This document shows, one piece after another, positions 51,201 to 62,985 of a stretch of 64,000 bases of DNA; within the stretch, counting starts at the first letter, position 1; every line of letters starts with the position of its first letter. The notes under the pieces were generated by a model, which ran no database searches, was not told the DNA's origin, and saw only the letters and a list, made by a program, of their open reading frames with translations. The stretch is from the NCBI GenBank assembly GCA_037577475.1, contig CM075188.1, forward strand, positions 12,689,001 through 12,753,000, given 5' to 3'. The stretch comes from Chaunax sp. Z400 (lineage: Eukaryota > Chordata > Actinopteri > Lophiiformes > Chaunacidae). Both the position numbers and the translations under genes were made by a program.

Positions 51201-54200
51201 TATTCCCTTTTACCTTCAGCACATTCACAATCATATCCATTGGGTCGGTCAATACACTTGGCCCCATTTAAACAGGGTGTACTGGAACACTCATCTATGT
51301 CTATCTGGCACATTTCACCACTGAAGCCTGAAATATGAACATAAAACAATACAGTTGAACATAGTAACAAACCAATTCATTAAAAGGAGTTTGAATACAG
51401 GAAGGACTTCACAATTCATTTTCACTTAGATGGAATTCACTCAGAAAAATATGTAAACAATATAGCTAAATGTGTACCAACCTGCTGGGCACTCGCAGAC
51501 AAAGCGGCTGACCTGGTCCAGACATTTACCCTGGTTCAGACAGGGGGAGCTGAGACATTCATTCACCTCTATCTCGCAATGAGTCCCCTCAAATCCTGTA
51601 TACATGACGAGAGGCATGTTTTTTAAAAATCATTTATTCTTTTCTTATAAGTTAGAATGACTTTAATAACATTCCTTTTCTGTTTCTAAAAGTTTCATTA
51701 TAACCTTGAAGTGTCAGCTGTCTCATTAGGCTATTAACTATTAAACTGACTTGTTTTTGGTCCTCTTTGTTGGTTTGTTAGTATATTTGTGTTAATTGTG
51801 AAGTCTGAAACACTGCTGTGTTAAATTGTGTACTTTATGTAGTCCTATGTCAATATGTAGCAGCATGGTCCTGGAGAAAGGTATCATCTCACAGTGTACA
51901 TGGTTGAAAAGACTACAGAGCTGTCTTGGACCTGAACTTGGTGGAATTACAACCAGTGTCCAGAAAAGTCATGTTAAGCTCTGAAGGCTTGTTTCACAAG
52001 CTGAAACATAACAACCTTGTCTTGTAAAATCAAGCAGCTAGACTATATATTTTTTAAATATTTCATATATTCTCTCATGCACCACTGCACTTTCTGGAAT
52101 TGAAAGTTATGGTAAATTAGTGTCCATCAGTCAGGATCTTCAGATTCGGACAAAATATTTCTCTATTTAAATGAAACTGTTCATATGAAGCCGACTTGGT
52201 AGCCCTCGACGAGAGATTGAGAAGCAAAAGAAAAACAATTTCAAACCATTTTTTTAAGATGATCTAGATGAGAATGTCTGATAAAACTTATTGCAATGTC
52301 TGGTATTTTATGTACCTGGCATGCAGATACAGGTGTAGTCTCCAATGCGATCCAGACATGTGCCATCGTTCTGGCAGGGGTTTGAAGCACACTCATTGAC
52401 ATCTTGCTCACACCGTGGACCAGCATAACCCCTGACACAGTTACAGGTGAAGGAGCCATCAGTGTTAACACACTGACCACCATGCTCGCAAGGGTTGGTA
52501 CCTGAAGATGAAGAGGAAAGTGGCGTGAATGAAATCAGATCAAATCAGAGGCCTGGTAAAGATGCTTGTAATTTGTGTTTAGAGCTTTCTTTTTCTCACC
52601 AATGCTGCATTCGTCTCTGTCGATGTTGCAGGTGTTCCCTACATATCCAGGTGGACAGTTACAGTTGAACATGCCGCTGATGGGGTTGGTGTCACACTGA
52701 GAGCCCTCTCTACAAGGGTTACTGATACAGGCATCATCTCTATGGCAGAGCAGACCTGAAAAGAACACCATGTTGAAAAAGAACGAGTGAAAACCGGGAT
52801 GAAGATCCTGAAACTAAAGTGTCCCCAGAGAATCTCCAATACAGGGCTATGCTGTCTTCAAGGAAAAGCAAACTCAATGAGAATTTGCTAGTGGGGGAAA
52901 AGTTAATTAGGGGAAGTCTTGAACCAAATCCAAGAATGTGTCGGAAACCCCTAGGCTGGAAATATCCTGTGGTATATTTGACTGTTTGACATAGATCACA
53001 TTCACTGCCTTTTACTCAACTGTTTTCTTTAATTGCTCTTTTTCTTCAGTTTGACACAATGATACAATATTTAAAGAGAAGCGCTGATGGTCTTTCTGTT
53101 AAGGCTTCCTCACGTTATATGTTCCTTTGCAATTACCAGCATGATGCATTTTAACATTTCGTACTAAAATGTCTGTAAATGCTCTCTCACTACTTGTATA
53201 CCTGTCTTTCCATGGGGGCAGAGACAGACAAACGATGCAACACGGTCGATGCATGTGGAGCCGGGGCTGCAGGCAGCTGTAGCACAGTCATCAATGTTCT
53301 CTGAGCAGTCAGGTCCACTCCAACCATTAACGCACACACAGACATAGCTGCCGAACAGGTTGCTGCAGGTACCTCCGTTCTGGCATGTGTTTGGCTGCAG
53401 GCGACACTCATTCACATCTTCTGTACAGTGCTGGCCTGTAGAGAGGCAAGGAGGAGAGGGGAAAAAAAGAAATTTAATACCCTATGTATAATGTTAACAA
53501 TAAAATAAAAATATTGAACCATATTTTCTTCTTTTTTGCAGACAAGGAGATACCCTCCTCAAGCATCATATTGGCTTTGTTGGATTGGTGCTACGTAAAC
53601 TCAAATAGGCCCAAGGAAGCTCATGTATGAATGTTTGCTTTGCAAACGGCAAGCTTGCGTATGCCACACAACTATGTTAGCACAGACACACCTTGTGTGA
53701 AGTGCGGACTTCGATATGAGTAGTACAGACAAATGCTAAGAAGTATAATATCAAACAGACAACATGACAGAATGGTAAGTATCATTGATCACAGCAAAAA
53801 TATTTATTCCACCTCACTGCTCAACTGGCACATTGAACAGCACCACTGGAAAAATAAAGACAAAAAAAATGAAACTCTTTTATAGCCATTTAATTTCATA
53901 ATATGTGTAGAATGTTTAGAAAGTAAAAAGATACAGACCCAAACAATCTGATGTGGTTTTCATTTTAAAATGTGAAAGATAATAAAATAATCTAAAAATA
54001 TATTGTCTGCATGTAAAACTGCTTTTTAAGAATATTTAAAAACCTGTAGCATAATATGTATAAAATATCACTTAAGCCATGTTTAGACCAACTTTAGACC
54101 CATCTTTCCTTTGAATGAGGCCGCTTCATAGACACATGGACATGTGGATGCCAACGCGTAAATAAATAAACAACACAACTCATCCACAAAGCCACTGGTG

Positions 54201-56643
54201 TTGTTTTAATGCAGAACTGAATTCCCACTACGAGCACATCTGAGACACACAATTATGCTTTTTCAATGCTTTCTTTAAACATGTTTTTAAATCTTCGGGC
54301 CACATATCAACTTAAAACACACGAAAAAATAAACCTTCATATCTTGCATGGATTTGAGGCACTGAGGCACACACTGTGTGCGACATAGCAGCAGCAAACC
54401 AGAGCTGACAAACACTGAGTGTAATTATGGTCACATAAACACATAAACAAACAATGGCACAGACAAATCCCTTACCAGTCCACTCTGGAGGGCACTGGCA
54501 GTTGTAGGTGTTGACTCCATCCATACAGGTTCCTCCATTGGCACACTGATGACCGGGACAGTCGTCAATGTTGTTCTCACAGTTGGTCCCATTGAAACCT
54601 GAAACATATGAAAGAAAATGATCAATTGTTCATTGTTTTAGTAATGTGCTCATTGGGGAAGACATGCATTCACATACAAAAGCTGTACAACGATATTCTC
54701 TGGTGTATATAAACATTACGTCATGTCCTGGTAGCGTATAAACGGCAGCTATGTATATGTTTGTCGTTTCTGCTAAGTGTAGCAGAATGACGGTACACTG
54801 TGTGTAATACAACACATCCAACAGGATGAGGCTGTTTGCACATCAAACAACAAAGTAACGACGTAGAAACTCAAAGCCACATTGTACAGATAAATATCTG
54901 TTACAATGTCACTCTTTTTCTTTTCTTTGTTAAATTTAAATTTTGGGCCTTCCTGCTTTTCCTCTTTTTGGCAAGAAAACAAGTCGGTCTATATCTGTGT
55001 TTGTGTGTGATGGCTGGTCAACCTTTTAAGCCTAGTATTAGTTAAGGTTTTTTTTCTTGTTTATATTAAGCTTTAAAATCAGATTAGGCATTTTAGAATT
55101 TGAATCCTTTTACCTGGAAGGCAATGGCAGGAGTAGCTGGTTTCAGAGTTCTGGTGGCATGTACCTCCATTTAGGCACGGTGAAGGTGAGCAAGGGATGT
55201 ATGAGCTTTCACAGTGTTTTCCAGTGAACCCCGGGGCACAGATACACCTGTAGTGACAGCAGTGAGTCCATTTATGATTCAGTCCTGACATCTGACAATT
55301 CTTAAAAAACTTTTTTAATGAAAGATGCATGAGTATTCAGGTCAAAGATATTGACATTTGGTTGTAAAAACTGAAATCTCACTTGTAAGAGCCAGGGGTG
55401 TTGAGGCATACTCCTTCATTCTGGCATATAGACGGTGTGGCAGCACATTCATTTGTGTCGTTAAGACAACGAGGACCTGTGTAGCCAGGAGGACATGTAC
55501 ACTTGTAGGTACCACCAGACAGAGAGCTGCATGACCCGGAATTGGCGCAGGGACTAGACAGACAGCTATCCTCATGCTCACACCGGAGTCCTGAGATTTA
55601 AGAGGAAGGAGAAGAATTCTGAATTAGTGGTTTGGCTATCCTTTGTGCCACTCACTAATGTGATCATCTATGGAGAATTATGGCTTAGATACTGGAGGTG
55701 GAGTAATATGAATTTTAAAAAGTCATTTCCAGTTATCACATGTCAGTAAACAGTGTACTAAGGTTGCACAAACCTCTAAGTTTGTTTTAATAACAGAAAA
55801 GTATTTTCTTTAATCATCTTCTGTCTATTAATGGAGCAATATACACATGCTGAGAGAATTACACCAAGAAGCCACTTGCTGACTCATGGCCTCATCAAAC
55901 TTCATTTGTAAAATTGTAAAAGGTTTGACATATCCTCCTAATAAACAACAAAAAAAATCACCTTGGCAGAGGTCACAGGCCTCTCAGGTGCAAACAGCAG
56001 TGCAAAAACAATTTTATACAATCGGTATAAGAGTTAGGCTTAATGGTGTGTTCACACTGGACAGGAATCCTCGCTTTACTCATGCTGGATCATTTGAGTT
56101 TACTTTAACTCAGCCGATAGCTGGAACAAAGACATATGTTCAGAATTTACCAGGTAGTCCAACCTCCCCACTGACATTTTTCCAAGCCCCCTCCTTTTTC
56201 GTATAATCTCGGTAAATATATAAAGTTGTGTTGTGCAGTTCCTGGTGTTTACGTAAAGCTTGCCCTCCATTTCGTGTCAACGTCCTACTGACATTCAGAT
56301 GTGTGATGTCAAAAGAATCTCAATTGTGATCTGCTTTCATAACAATGTGTCACACAAATGTCTCTAACCTGTCCATCCTCGGGCGCATTCACACTTGTAC
56401 TTGTCGAGGGACAGCAGGGTGCAGACACCTCTGTTGGCACAAGGATTGTTGGGATAACACGTGGAGTTCTGGGGGGTTTCGCAGAGCTGTCCAGTGAAGC
56501 CAAGAGGGCAGGAGCAGGAGGCGCTGCCTGGTACAGGTACACCAGCAGACATAGACACAGAGCAGTTCCCTCCATTCAGGCAGTAGCCAGGTTGACAAGG
56601 GTCCTTATGGTGGCAGTACTCACCCAGAAAGCCTGGTGCACAC
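37811..56643 (-). CDS. notch2: Notch2 receptor, lacking the first exons
   Basis: Thirty-three exons, 5' to 3': 56369-56643, 55383-55590, 55114-55247, 54476-54598, 53202-53435, 52600-52755, 52316-52501, 51482-51595, 51214-51327, 50788-51021, 49306-49416, 48936-49128, 48595-48740, 48376-48489, 48114-48233, 47831-47983, 47224-47452, 46810-47011, 46339-46495, 45671-45855, 45368-45500, 44853-45104, 44561-44673, 43096-43631, 42642-42983, 42383-42528, 42069-42273, 41662-41747, 41362-41515, 40963-41282, 40653-40800, 40379-40476, 37811-39253. All use GT..AG and keep frame except 41662-41747. Order: 36 EGF repeats (EGF1 only its end), three LNRs, heterodimerisation region, membrane span, RAM, ankyrin repeats, transactivation and PEST regions. 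The tail (PTPPSQHSYTT, SEHPYLTPSPESPD, SDWSDVTTSPTP, NMQVFA) follows NOTCH2, not NOTCH1 or NOTCH3. The signal-peptide exon and exon 2 were not found and probably lie past 64000. Confidence 0.95.
40379..41515 (-). CDS. notch2: notch2 exons for the RAM-ANK linker and ankyrin repeats
   Basis: Four exons (41362-41515, 40963-41282, 40653-40800, 40379-40476). They encode the linker (REWTLQHRKAADITLTPPQA), the first ankyrin motif (GFTPLMLASLRNGG), an acidic loop with five Glu in a row (GEEEEESGGDE), then repeats with TGETALHLAARYARADAAKR, GRTPLHAAVAADAQGVFQ, DGTTPLILAARLAVEGMVEE and SALHWAAAVNNVEATLVLLK. These form the surface that binds RBPJ and Mastermind in the nucleus. The first exon must be entered at phase 0, which fixes the frame expected at the end of the preceding exon. 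Confidence 0.95.
41662..41747 (-). CDS. notch2: notch2 post-RAM exon with an apparent frame break
   Basis: Acceptor (catatcag) and donor (CCAAGA/gtgagt) are both good, but the exon is 86 bases where the flanking phases need 3n+1. Entering in frame it reads NFKTQDGTMIDGGQSQ, then MAGR and a stop. In another frame the 3' part reads WLEDEVPCKKPR, the counterpart of HWVDDEGPQPKKVK in human NOTCH2. The two frames meet around 41697-41702, where two bases seem to be missing. Either this is a real allele, a sequencing or assembly error, or an unusual internal acceptor is used (one after ggtcag would restore frame but has no pyrimidine tract). Confidence 0.7.
42069..42273 (-). CDS. notch2: notch2 transmembrane and RAM exon
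   Basis: Encodes YIKDKQGTPILPYL, the hydrophobic span LVGVAVVIILLILVLGML, the stop-transfer AAKRKHKH, and then the RBPJ-binding motif VLWLPDGF, followed by NDKRREPVGQDDFDMK. Gamma-secretase cleaves Notch near the inner end of this span. All critical residues of the WxP motif are present. Confidence 0.95.
42383..43631 (-). CDS. notch2: notch2 negative regulatory region (LNRs and heterodimerisation domain)
   Basis: Exons 43096-43631, 42642-42983 and 42383-42528. After EGF35-36 come three Lin-12/Notch repeats: CDDQCNNHDCQWDGGDCS, CDKECDNAGCLFDGFECD and CDQSCHTEACGWDGLDCS, each with the Cys and Asp pattern that binds calcium. The heterodimerisation domain follows (GTLVIAVRLQPKELLGDLRG, YPYFG). 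A furin-type S1 site is seen as RSRKKREL. The next exon carries VVYLEIDNREC and, toward its end, LPYPLVSVDS, around the ADAM-cleaved S2 region. The layout matches a signalling-competent Notch. Confidence 0.95.
47067..47125. repeat. Perfect inverted repeat, 27-base arms
   Basis: Left arm 47067-47093 and right arm 47099-47125 are exact reverse complements, with a five-base spacer (gggta). Lies in the notch2 intron between exons 46810-47011 and 47224-47452. Arms include tagactatgc / gcatagtcta. Confidence 0.95.
50147..50184. repeat. Perfect inverted repeat, 16-base arms
   Basis: CTGTGGCCCCCTTAAA at 50147-50162 and its exact reverse complement at 50169-50184, six-base spacer (ctaaac). Lies in the notch2 intron 49417-50787. 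Confidence 0.95.
52316..52755 (-). CDS. notch2: notch2 EGF10-12, ligand-binding core
   Basis: Exons 52600-52755 and 52316-52501 hold EGF10, EGF11 and most of EGF12. EGF12 reads DVNECASNPCQNDGTC: the calcium-binding consensus D-x-N-E-C, an O-glucose site (CASNPC) and an O-fucose site (CQNDGTC) are all present. In other Notch receptors EGF11-12 contact Delta and Serrate/Jagged ligands. Exon lengths, 156 and 186, are as in mammalian NOTCH genes. Confidence 0.92.
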
Positions 56644-58423
56644 CTGGTCTCACACACACACAAACACACACACACACACACACAGAGAGACACACACAAA
56701 AACACAAAAATCAATGATAGTACGCAAAGGCATACACAAAGATTTAAACCTAGTCATCCCTTAATATAGACAATAAAGCTAAAAAGATTAATTAAGTAAA
56801 AAGACGTGTGTGCGTGTGTGTGTGTGTGTTTATTTGTTTGAGGCTAACAAACAAAACAAAAGAATTAGTTTCAGTCAGGTGCACCAAATGCACCACATCA
56901 GACAAGAGCATTGATAGTGGAGAGTAACATCTGCAGGAGAGTCCTTTAGTACACTCACATCAAAGAATCAAATGAGCAAACAAAAGTAAACACTACTGTC
57001 TAATACACAGTGTTGCCACTTCTGTAGGGGAGAGCTGGGAAATTAAAGCCTTTGGGGAAGTTGATCCAGCCCTTGTTTCTACATAACCAGAGACACAATT
57101 GGTCATGTGACCACACATTTTAAGGATATGTAAAAGATTTTTTAGCAATGAATATTTGCAGCAACTCAAAGAAGCAAAAAGAACAGGGAGTGAAAGAACA
57201 GAGCAAGCCAATGAAGAGCTTGCATCTTGATTTTCCTGCAAGCTGGACCAGAAAGGTTAGTTTAAGTGTGCATTTATGAAAAGTAAAAAATACAGTATTA
57301 ACACTCTTCCAGGAAATGCATACCATCACCTTATGACTAGCAGTGACCACAAAATGACCAAGTTTAGTGACTACTGACCATATGGGATACGGAAAAAATA
57401 GGATTTGAGTCACTTCGTGCTGGCAATGTGAAAGTAGCCTTAACAAAATGTAGTGTTGTGCATAAGGACAAAATAGTTGTTGTTACTCCAACAATAAAAT
57501 CATGGCAAATGGTTAGATGGACTGTTTTTATTTAGTACTATTATCCCAAAAGAGCTTGACAGTATGCAAACACATTTGAACATGTTAAGACTTGGCCAGA
57601 ACTGAACCACAAATCCAAAGATTACAGACACTGCTCTGACTCCTGAACGGTTAACCCATAAACCCTGTAAGAGAAAAGGGAAGCTGAGCTTGATGCAAGG
57701 GTTAAACTCAGGACAATGACGGCAAAGAAAAGGCTAAAAAGTGGAAGGATGTGAGATGGAGTCATCGGGAAATTGTTTACTTAAATCTGGCAGAAACACA
57801 AAAAAAATTAAGTGGAAAGTACCACCAATTATTCAGGCAAATACTCCTGCCATCAGATACATAATTCTATAATCAACATAAATGTGTCTGCAGATACAGA
57901 AAGGAAGGTTTTTTTTTGACAACTGTATGGTTTACAACTAAGAGACTTAGCTATCATGTTTTGACCACGTGGTCTACAAATTGTGACTGTGAATATTCAC
58001 AATTTCCTTTTGACTTCTCTTTTCTCCGTAAAGTGATTCAGCCTCATGCTGAGCAGTGGGGAGGAAGTTAGAGCATTACCCAATTTGTTCATAAGGGACC
58101 TCATCAGAGACAATGATCACCACGTCACTCTCTATTCCTCTGCTTTTTTCGCACTTTCACTCAACACTTCTCTATATCTGGCAGAATTCTGTCAGGTGTT
58201 ATTTTGTTATTGTACAAAAATGGTACTAGTGTGTGTGCATGGCACATGGCAGACACACTGTCTGGGGACTGTGGGCAAAAGAATAACCTGTTGCCTCTCA
58301 CACAGGCCTTTAAACCTACCTCCCTAGAGGGACTCGGGTAACATAATGAGAGACCAAAGGTACAACACACAGTGCCTAACACACATACACATGGAGAAAT
58401 AAATCCAATACCCTTTTCTATAA

Positions 58424-58466
58424 CAATTCCCACAGAAAAAAAGATTTTTTTTTTCTGTGGGAATTG
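58424..58466. repeat. Perfect inverted repeat, 19-base arms
   Basis: caattcccacag plus seven A at 58424-58442, then its exact reverse complement at 58448-58466; spacer gattt. Lies upstream of the first notch2 exon found. Confidence 0.93.
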
Positions 58467-58585
58467 AATTCCAGCAAGTAAAAACATACAAGGGAATAAA
58501 CAGAGATCCCTGTTTTGAGCCATATAAAATATAGAGAAACACTGGAGATGAGAATTGTTTGAAATTCAGTCTCAGGCCTACTAAT

Positions 58586-58815
58586 AAGGGATGGGTATTG
58601 ATTTTTGAATATTCAAATGGTCAATAAATTCTACAAAATAATCGATTTGTATACACGACTATCGTTTTGTCATAAAAATGGTTTTCCCTTGTTACTTCTG
58701 CCAAGGAGGTTATGTGATTGGTTTGGTTTGTTTGTCTGTTTGTTAGCAGGATTATGCAAAAACTAATCGACGGATTTGCATGAAATTTTCACCAAAGATG
58801 GACCCTAGCAAATCC
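58586..58815 (+). repeat. Dispersed repeat, copy 1 of a local pair
   Basis: Starts gggatgggtattgattttt and shares the order of motifs with 62705-62910: attgatttt(t/c), ttttgtcat, ttttccctt(t)g and gatgg(a/t)ccctagca. Its middle carries gtctgtttgttagcaggatt, typical of a fish repeat end. Non-coding. Confidence 0.65.
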
Positions 58816-59304
58816 TAGAGATGATTATCCGGTGAGAGATGGGACTGGTACTGCTGGAATAAGGGCCTGTGTCCGCCAAAGCATTTTGTCCCAGCTGAAA
58901 ATGCCAGGTGCTCTTCTGAAAACGCCCAGCTGGGAGCGCTCGAGAGCACTTTGGAGGCGCTGTGTGTTTTTCAGCGGCGGCGCTTTGGTTAGTATGATAT
59001 GGAATATCCGCAGAAGTAATTTGTGTTGCTAGTGCCTTATTTTGCAGATACTGAATGTAAAAATGGCAGCACAAGGTAGAGTACTTGCTCTGGCCCTGGC
59101 TCTGGACATAGGGAGAGATATTATATACCTACAGGCTGTTTGCAAATGCTATTTAAAAAAGAAGAACAACACCGTATTACCACAAGGCAGACAGGAGAAG
59201 CATGCTAATTGTTTAAAAGTTTGCTGTGCAACTCTCTTTAAAAAAAGAAAGGAAAATAAGGTGCAGTGCCAAGTCTGGCAGGCAAAGCTATCTTTTTTTC
59301 AGTT

Positions 59305-59494
59305 ATTTTTTGGGGCATTTTATGCTTTTACTGGATAGGACAGCTGAAGAGGTGACAGGAAATGAGGGAGAGAGAGTGGGGGGGAAGACATTCGGCAAAA
59401 GGCCACGGGTTGGAATCGAACCCATGCCGACCGCTAGAGGACTATGGCCTCGGTACATGGGGCGCGCGCTCTAACCACTGCGCTTATCTGCACC
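59305..59494 (-). mobile_element. tRNA-derived SINE, inverted copy
   Basis: Same element as 30033-30219 in reverse: ggggcattttatgctttta at the tail, ggttggaatcgaaccc (B-box complement), ggcctcggtacatggggcgc and ctctaaccactgcgcttat (A-box complement). More diverged than the other copy and without a clear target-site duplication. Confidence 0.88.
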
Positions 59495-60043
59495 AGCAGA
59501 AGAACATCCATCCACAGTTCAACAATCAATGGATTAGTTTTGTCAGCAACGAAGCAGCAAGTATGATTTTAGACATTCAGAATAAACAACGGTCATCATC
59601 TCACAGATGACGACTAAAGACATGCTTTCCATCAACTTGAAGGCCTGGTTTTCGCCTTCTAGAAATACTGGAGAAACGATATAACAATAATATCACATGA
59701 GCTGCAAACTGGTTTAGCGAGAGTTGAAAAATTTGCTCCCATCTCTTTTTGTGTGTGTATGTGTGCGTTGGGGTGGGGTTAGTGGATTAGTCGTTGATTA
59801 GTGCCGAGTGACTATCGATTAGTATTTTTGCTTGAAGACAGTAGGTTGTGGGCAAACAGGAAAGTCGGAGAGTCCTGAATCATGGCAGGCAGACGTCTCA
59901 CACATCAATCACATCTGTGAGTCACCTAATGTTTCTTCAAATGTGACAACCAACAAACACTCAATTGAATCCACATCATAACACTGATGTTTTTGCATAT
60001 CGAACCCATGATATACCTTATTCCAAGGGTCAACATTGTCTAA

Positions 60044-60110
60044 GAATCAAGGCAATGGCAATTTTATTTATATAACACATTTAATTACAAGGAAACTCGA
60101 TGTGCTTTCT
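60044..60110 (+). repeat. Short dispersed repeat 'ggcaattttatttatata'
   Basis: Shortened relative of 19962-20035: aaggcaatggcaattttatt, then tataacacattt and cgatgtgctttct. Confidence 0.65.
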
Positions 60111-60472
60111 ATGAGTAATTCTGTCTGCCAGAATTACTCCTTAGTGCACCAGAGTCACTGGTCACATCAGTCCCAAAGAAATTCAAATTCATTTTTTGAC
60201 AGTGACCAAAAGCATCACCTCATCTTTTAAAAATACAGTTTATCTCACAAAAATATTTTCTAAAGATCCAAATATTCATGGTTCTGGTCAACAGATAAAC
60301 AAAATGGTGATTAGTAATGTGTCATCTTCAAAGAAGAGACAGACTTTTCATGCCTCCTCACCTCGGCTGTCAGATAAGACATGGCATGGCCACTCTCCCC
60401 CTTTCCTTTCTCTTTCCCTGTACCAGCATGTCTGCAGTTCAGTTCCCTACACACACCCCCAAAGCACATGCT

Positions 60473-60590
<118 letters not shown>

Positions 60591-62704
60591 AATACACAAA
60601 CACCAAGTCCCTCCCTCCCCACTCCAAACACAAACACAGCTTGGCCATGATATCACAACAAGACGGCCCGTCCTGGGAATTAGGACTGCTCTTTTTCTCC
60701 TGGACAACCTCTCCGCCCCCACTCCAAGAGTAATAACACAACCCTCTGCCCTGTGACATACATCACATTAGTAGGCTGTCACACAAAGAACACCGTGTCC
60801 AGGTTAATGCCAGGTTTATGTTTCACTGGGAACATTTCACACATTTTGACTGTTAAAACTATGGGAAATATGAGACGCATATTTAAAGTCAAGTAAAGCC
60901 ACATTTCAGTGGGGGTAGGAAATTTGAAACTTGTCCTTTGTTGTAATTATTAGCCTGATTACAATTTTGAGCTTAGAATGAAGGTTTTTTAAATAATTGT
61001 CTTAAAATACAGATTTAAAGTTCAATGTGTTCGACAAAATATTATCATATAGAGTTTTCATGCAATTCCACAACACCCTCAGGAATTATTTACTACCTAG
61101 AGGTTTTTGGTGAAAATTCAAAAGTGCTGATTGGAAAAAGATGCTTAGTAAGCAATATCAAATTCAATCACTGCTATCTAGCAAGTATTGACAGAGCTAC
61201 AGGCCATGGCGACAGGAAGCAATACAACCCCATCCTTCCAAATTTCACTGGCAGATAGAAAGTTCATTTTCAACCACTGGTTGTATCACCGGGGCCTGAG
61301 GCAAACAGACAAGGCTGTGCATGATTCGCATTAATGTCAGGGAGTGGTGTCTCACTGAGAAAGAAACAGGCAATGACAGTGAATGCAGCACAAGAAGCCC
61401 TGTGATTCATCTGATAAACTTGTAGAGACACTAAGAAAAACAATCAAGAATTTGCACACAGATGAATGCTTATGGACACCTCAACAGACAAACGGTCCAC
61501 TTTCATGAACAACCCAGAAGAGAGGGTTTTATGCAGCCAAATTTATCTATGGGACTCTTTGTTTTGCTCCATGAGGACTTTTTTTCCTCGTCTTTCCTCC
61601 ATCCTTCTCTTACTCCGTGCAATTTCCTGGAGCACTTCTTTCCCTCTCTTTCTCAGTCCTCCACCTCTCATTTCTAACCCACTTGAGGTGTCAGGTTTCT
61701 ACAGCTGGTTCACATTAGCGCCCCATCTCACGCACACCCCTCCCTCTCTCCCTCTCTGCACCTCTCCTCTCCTACGTTCTCTCCTCCTCCTCCTCCTCAT
61801 GCTGACCTCTGCCTGTCCTGGCTGGCTGTGGAGGCTTCAATGAGCAGAGAGGAGTAGGTTGATTCTCCCTCACTCGTTTCACATCTCCCACCTCCTTCAT
61901 TCCTAATTCCTATGTCCTTTGATTGCCCACTCTCTCATTCTCCTCCCTTCCCCAGCCCCACCACCACCTCTTCCTCCTCCTCCAGCAACTATTCTAGTCT
62001 CAGCGACACTTAATAACTCCATCATGCTCTCTCCCTGCAGGCATCACTGAGAAACTGTGTGAAAGAGAAAGAGCGAGAGCATAAACCAGCTCACATTTCA
62101 ATCTCTGGATCATTCCCTGTCTTGGCTAGACCAGGCAGAGGTGACCTATTCACTGCTCTGTAGCCCTGTGTGTGCGTACATAGATGTCACAATTGAAGAA
62201 CAGTTTGTAATGCATTTACAAACAGTTTGGTGGAGGAGATAAATCAGAACTAGGAAAATCTGAAGTTTACCATAAATATTGTGCATCTAACAAAAAGTTT
62301 GTTATATGATGGGGAAAAAAATACCACACACTTGACATTCTAACAGAATCTGTGACTCCTATCCGACCCATAAATCTAAGTTTTGAAATTGTTGATGACT
62401 GGTCCTTTCTACTTCCATTCAATCCCATTTGAAGTCTCAATTACCACATCTGATAAAACACAGTCATGTATCATCAATCTAAAAAGAGTATATGCCTTTG
62501 CTAAATACTGACAGATCTGAATAAAGGTTTCTTATTAACACCACTGCCTCTGCACAATATTAGGGAAGAGCACAAGTGAGCTTACGGAAGTTTAAGGAGG
62601 CCCTTGATAATATTCAGACATTCCAGAGGCTATTTCTCCCATCACTGAATGAAAGTGAGTCCTTCTAGATCTTTCTCAGGTATAGTAAAGATCTAGTGTG
62701 GGAA

Positions 62705-62985
62705 TTAGGGATGGGCATTGATTTTCAAATACCCGAATAGTCATTCATTAATTTTTAAAAATCTATTAGTACACACTATTATTGTTTTGTCATTAAAAAA
62801 AAAGTTTTTCCTTTGTTTTCACCTGGTAGAATGAGGAGCAGTAGCAACTCTGCTAGGTAAAATTATCTCATCACAAGTCAAAGCAAAGATGGTCCCTAGC
62901 ATTTCTAGAGGTTATTAAATTTTGGTGATGATCCGGATGATTGCTGGGCCTTGGCGGAGGTTTGCGCTCTCCGAGCACTCTTGTT
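62705..62985 (+). repeat. Dispersed repeat, copy 2 of a local pair
   Basis: Relative of 58586-58815, beginning gggatgggcattgattttc and extending further into gctgggccttggcggaggtt and tgcgctctccgag, which are landmarks of a high-copy fish repeat end. Confidence 0.65.

Larger units (their letters stand above)
39254..56368 (-). other. notch2 introns over 300 bases
   Basis: Larger introns (39254-40378, 43632-44560, 45856-46338, 46496-46809, 47453-47830, 49417-50787, 51596-52315, 52756-53201, 53436-54475, 54599-55113 and 55591-56368) are AT-rich and show no extra exon or RNA gene. Two of this group's introns carry perfect inverted repeats, listed separately. Confidence 0.65.

Noticed and set aside
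43300..56643. Regular repeats that could be taken for a CRISPR-like or tandem array
   Set aside because: The periodicity is protein-level: EGF repeats of about 114 bases in separate exons with different DNA sequence.
37811..56643. Assignment to notch1 or notch3
   Set aside because: Thirty-six EGF repeats exclude NOTCH3 (34), and the C-terminal blocks (SEHPYLTPSPESPD, SDWSDVTTSPTP, NMQVFA) fit NOTCH2 rather than the NOTCH1 ending.
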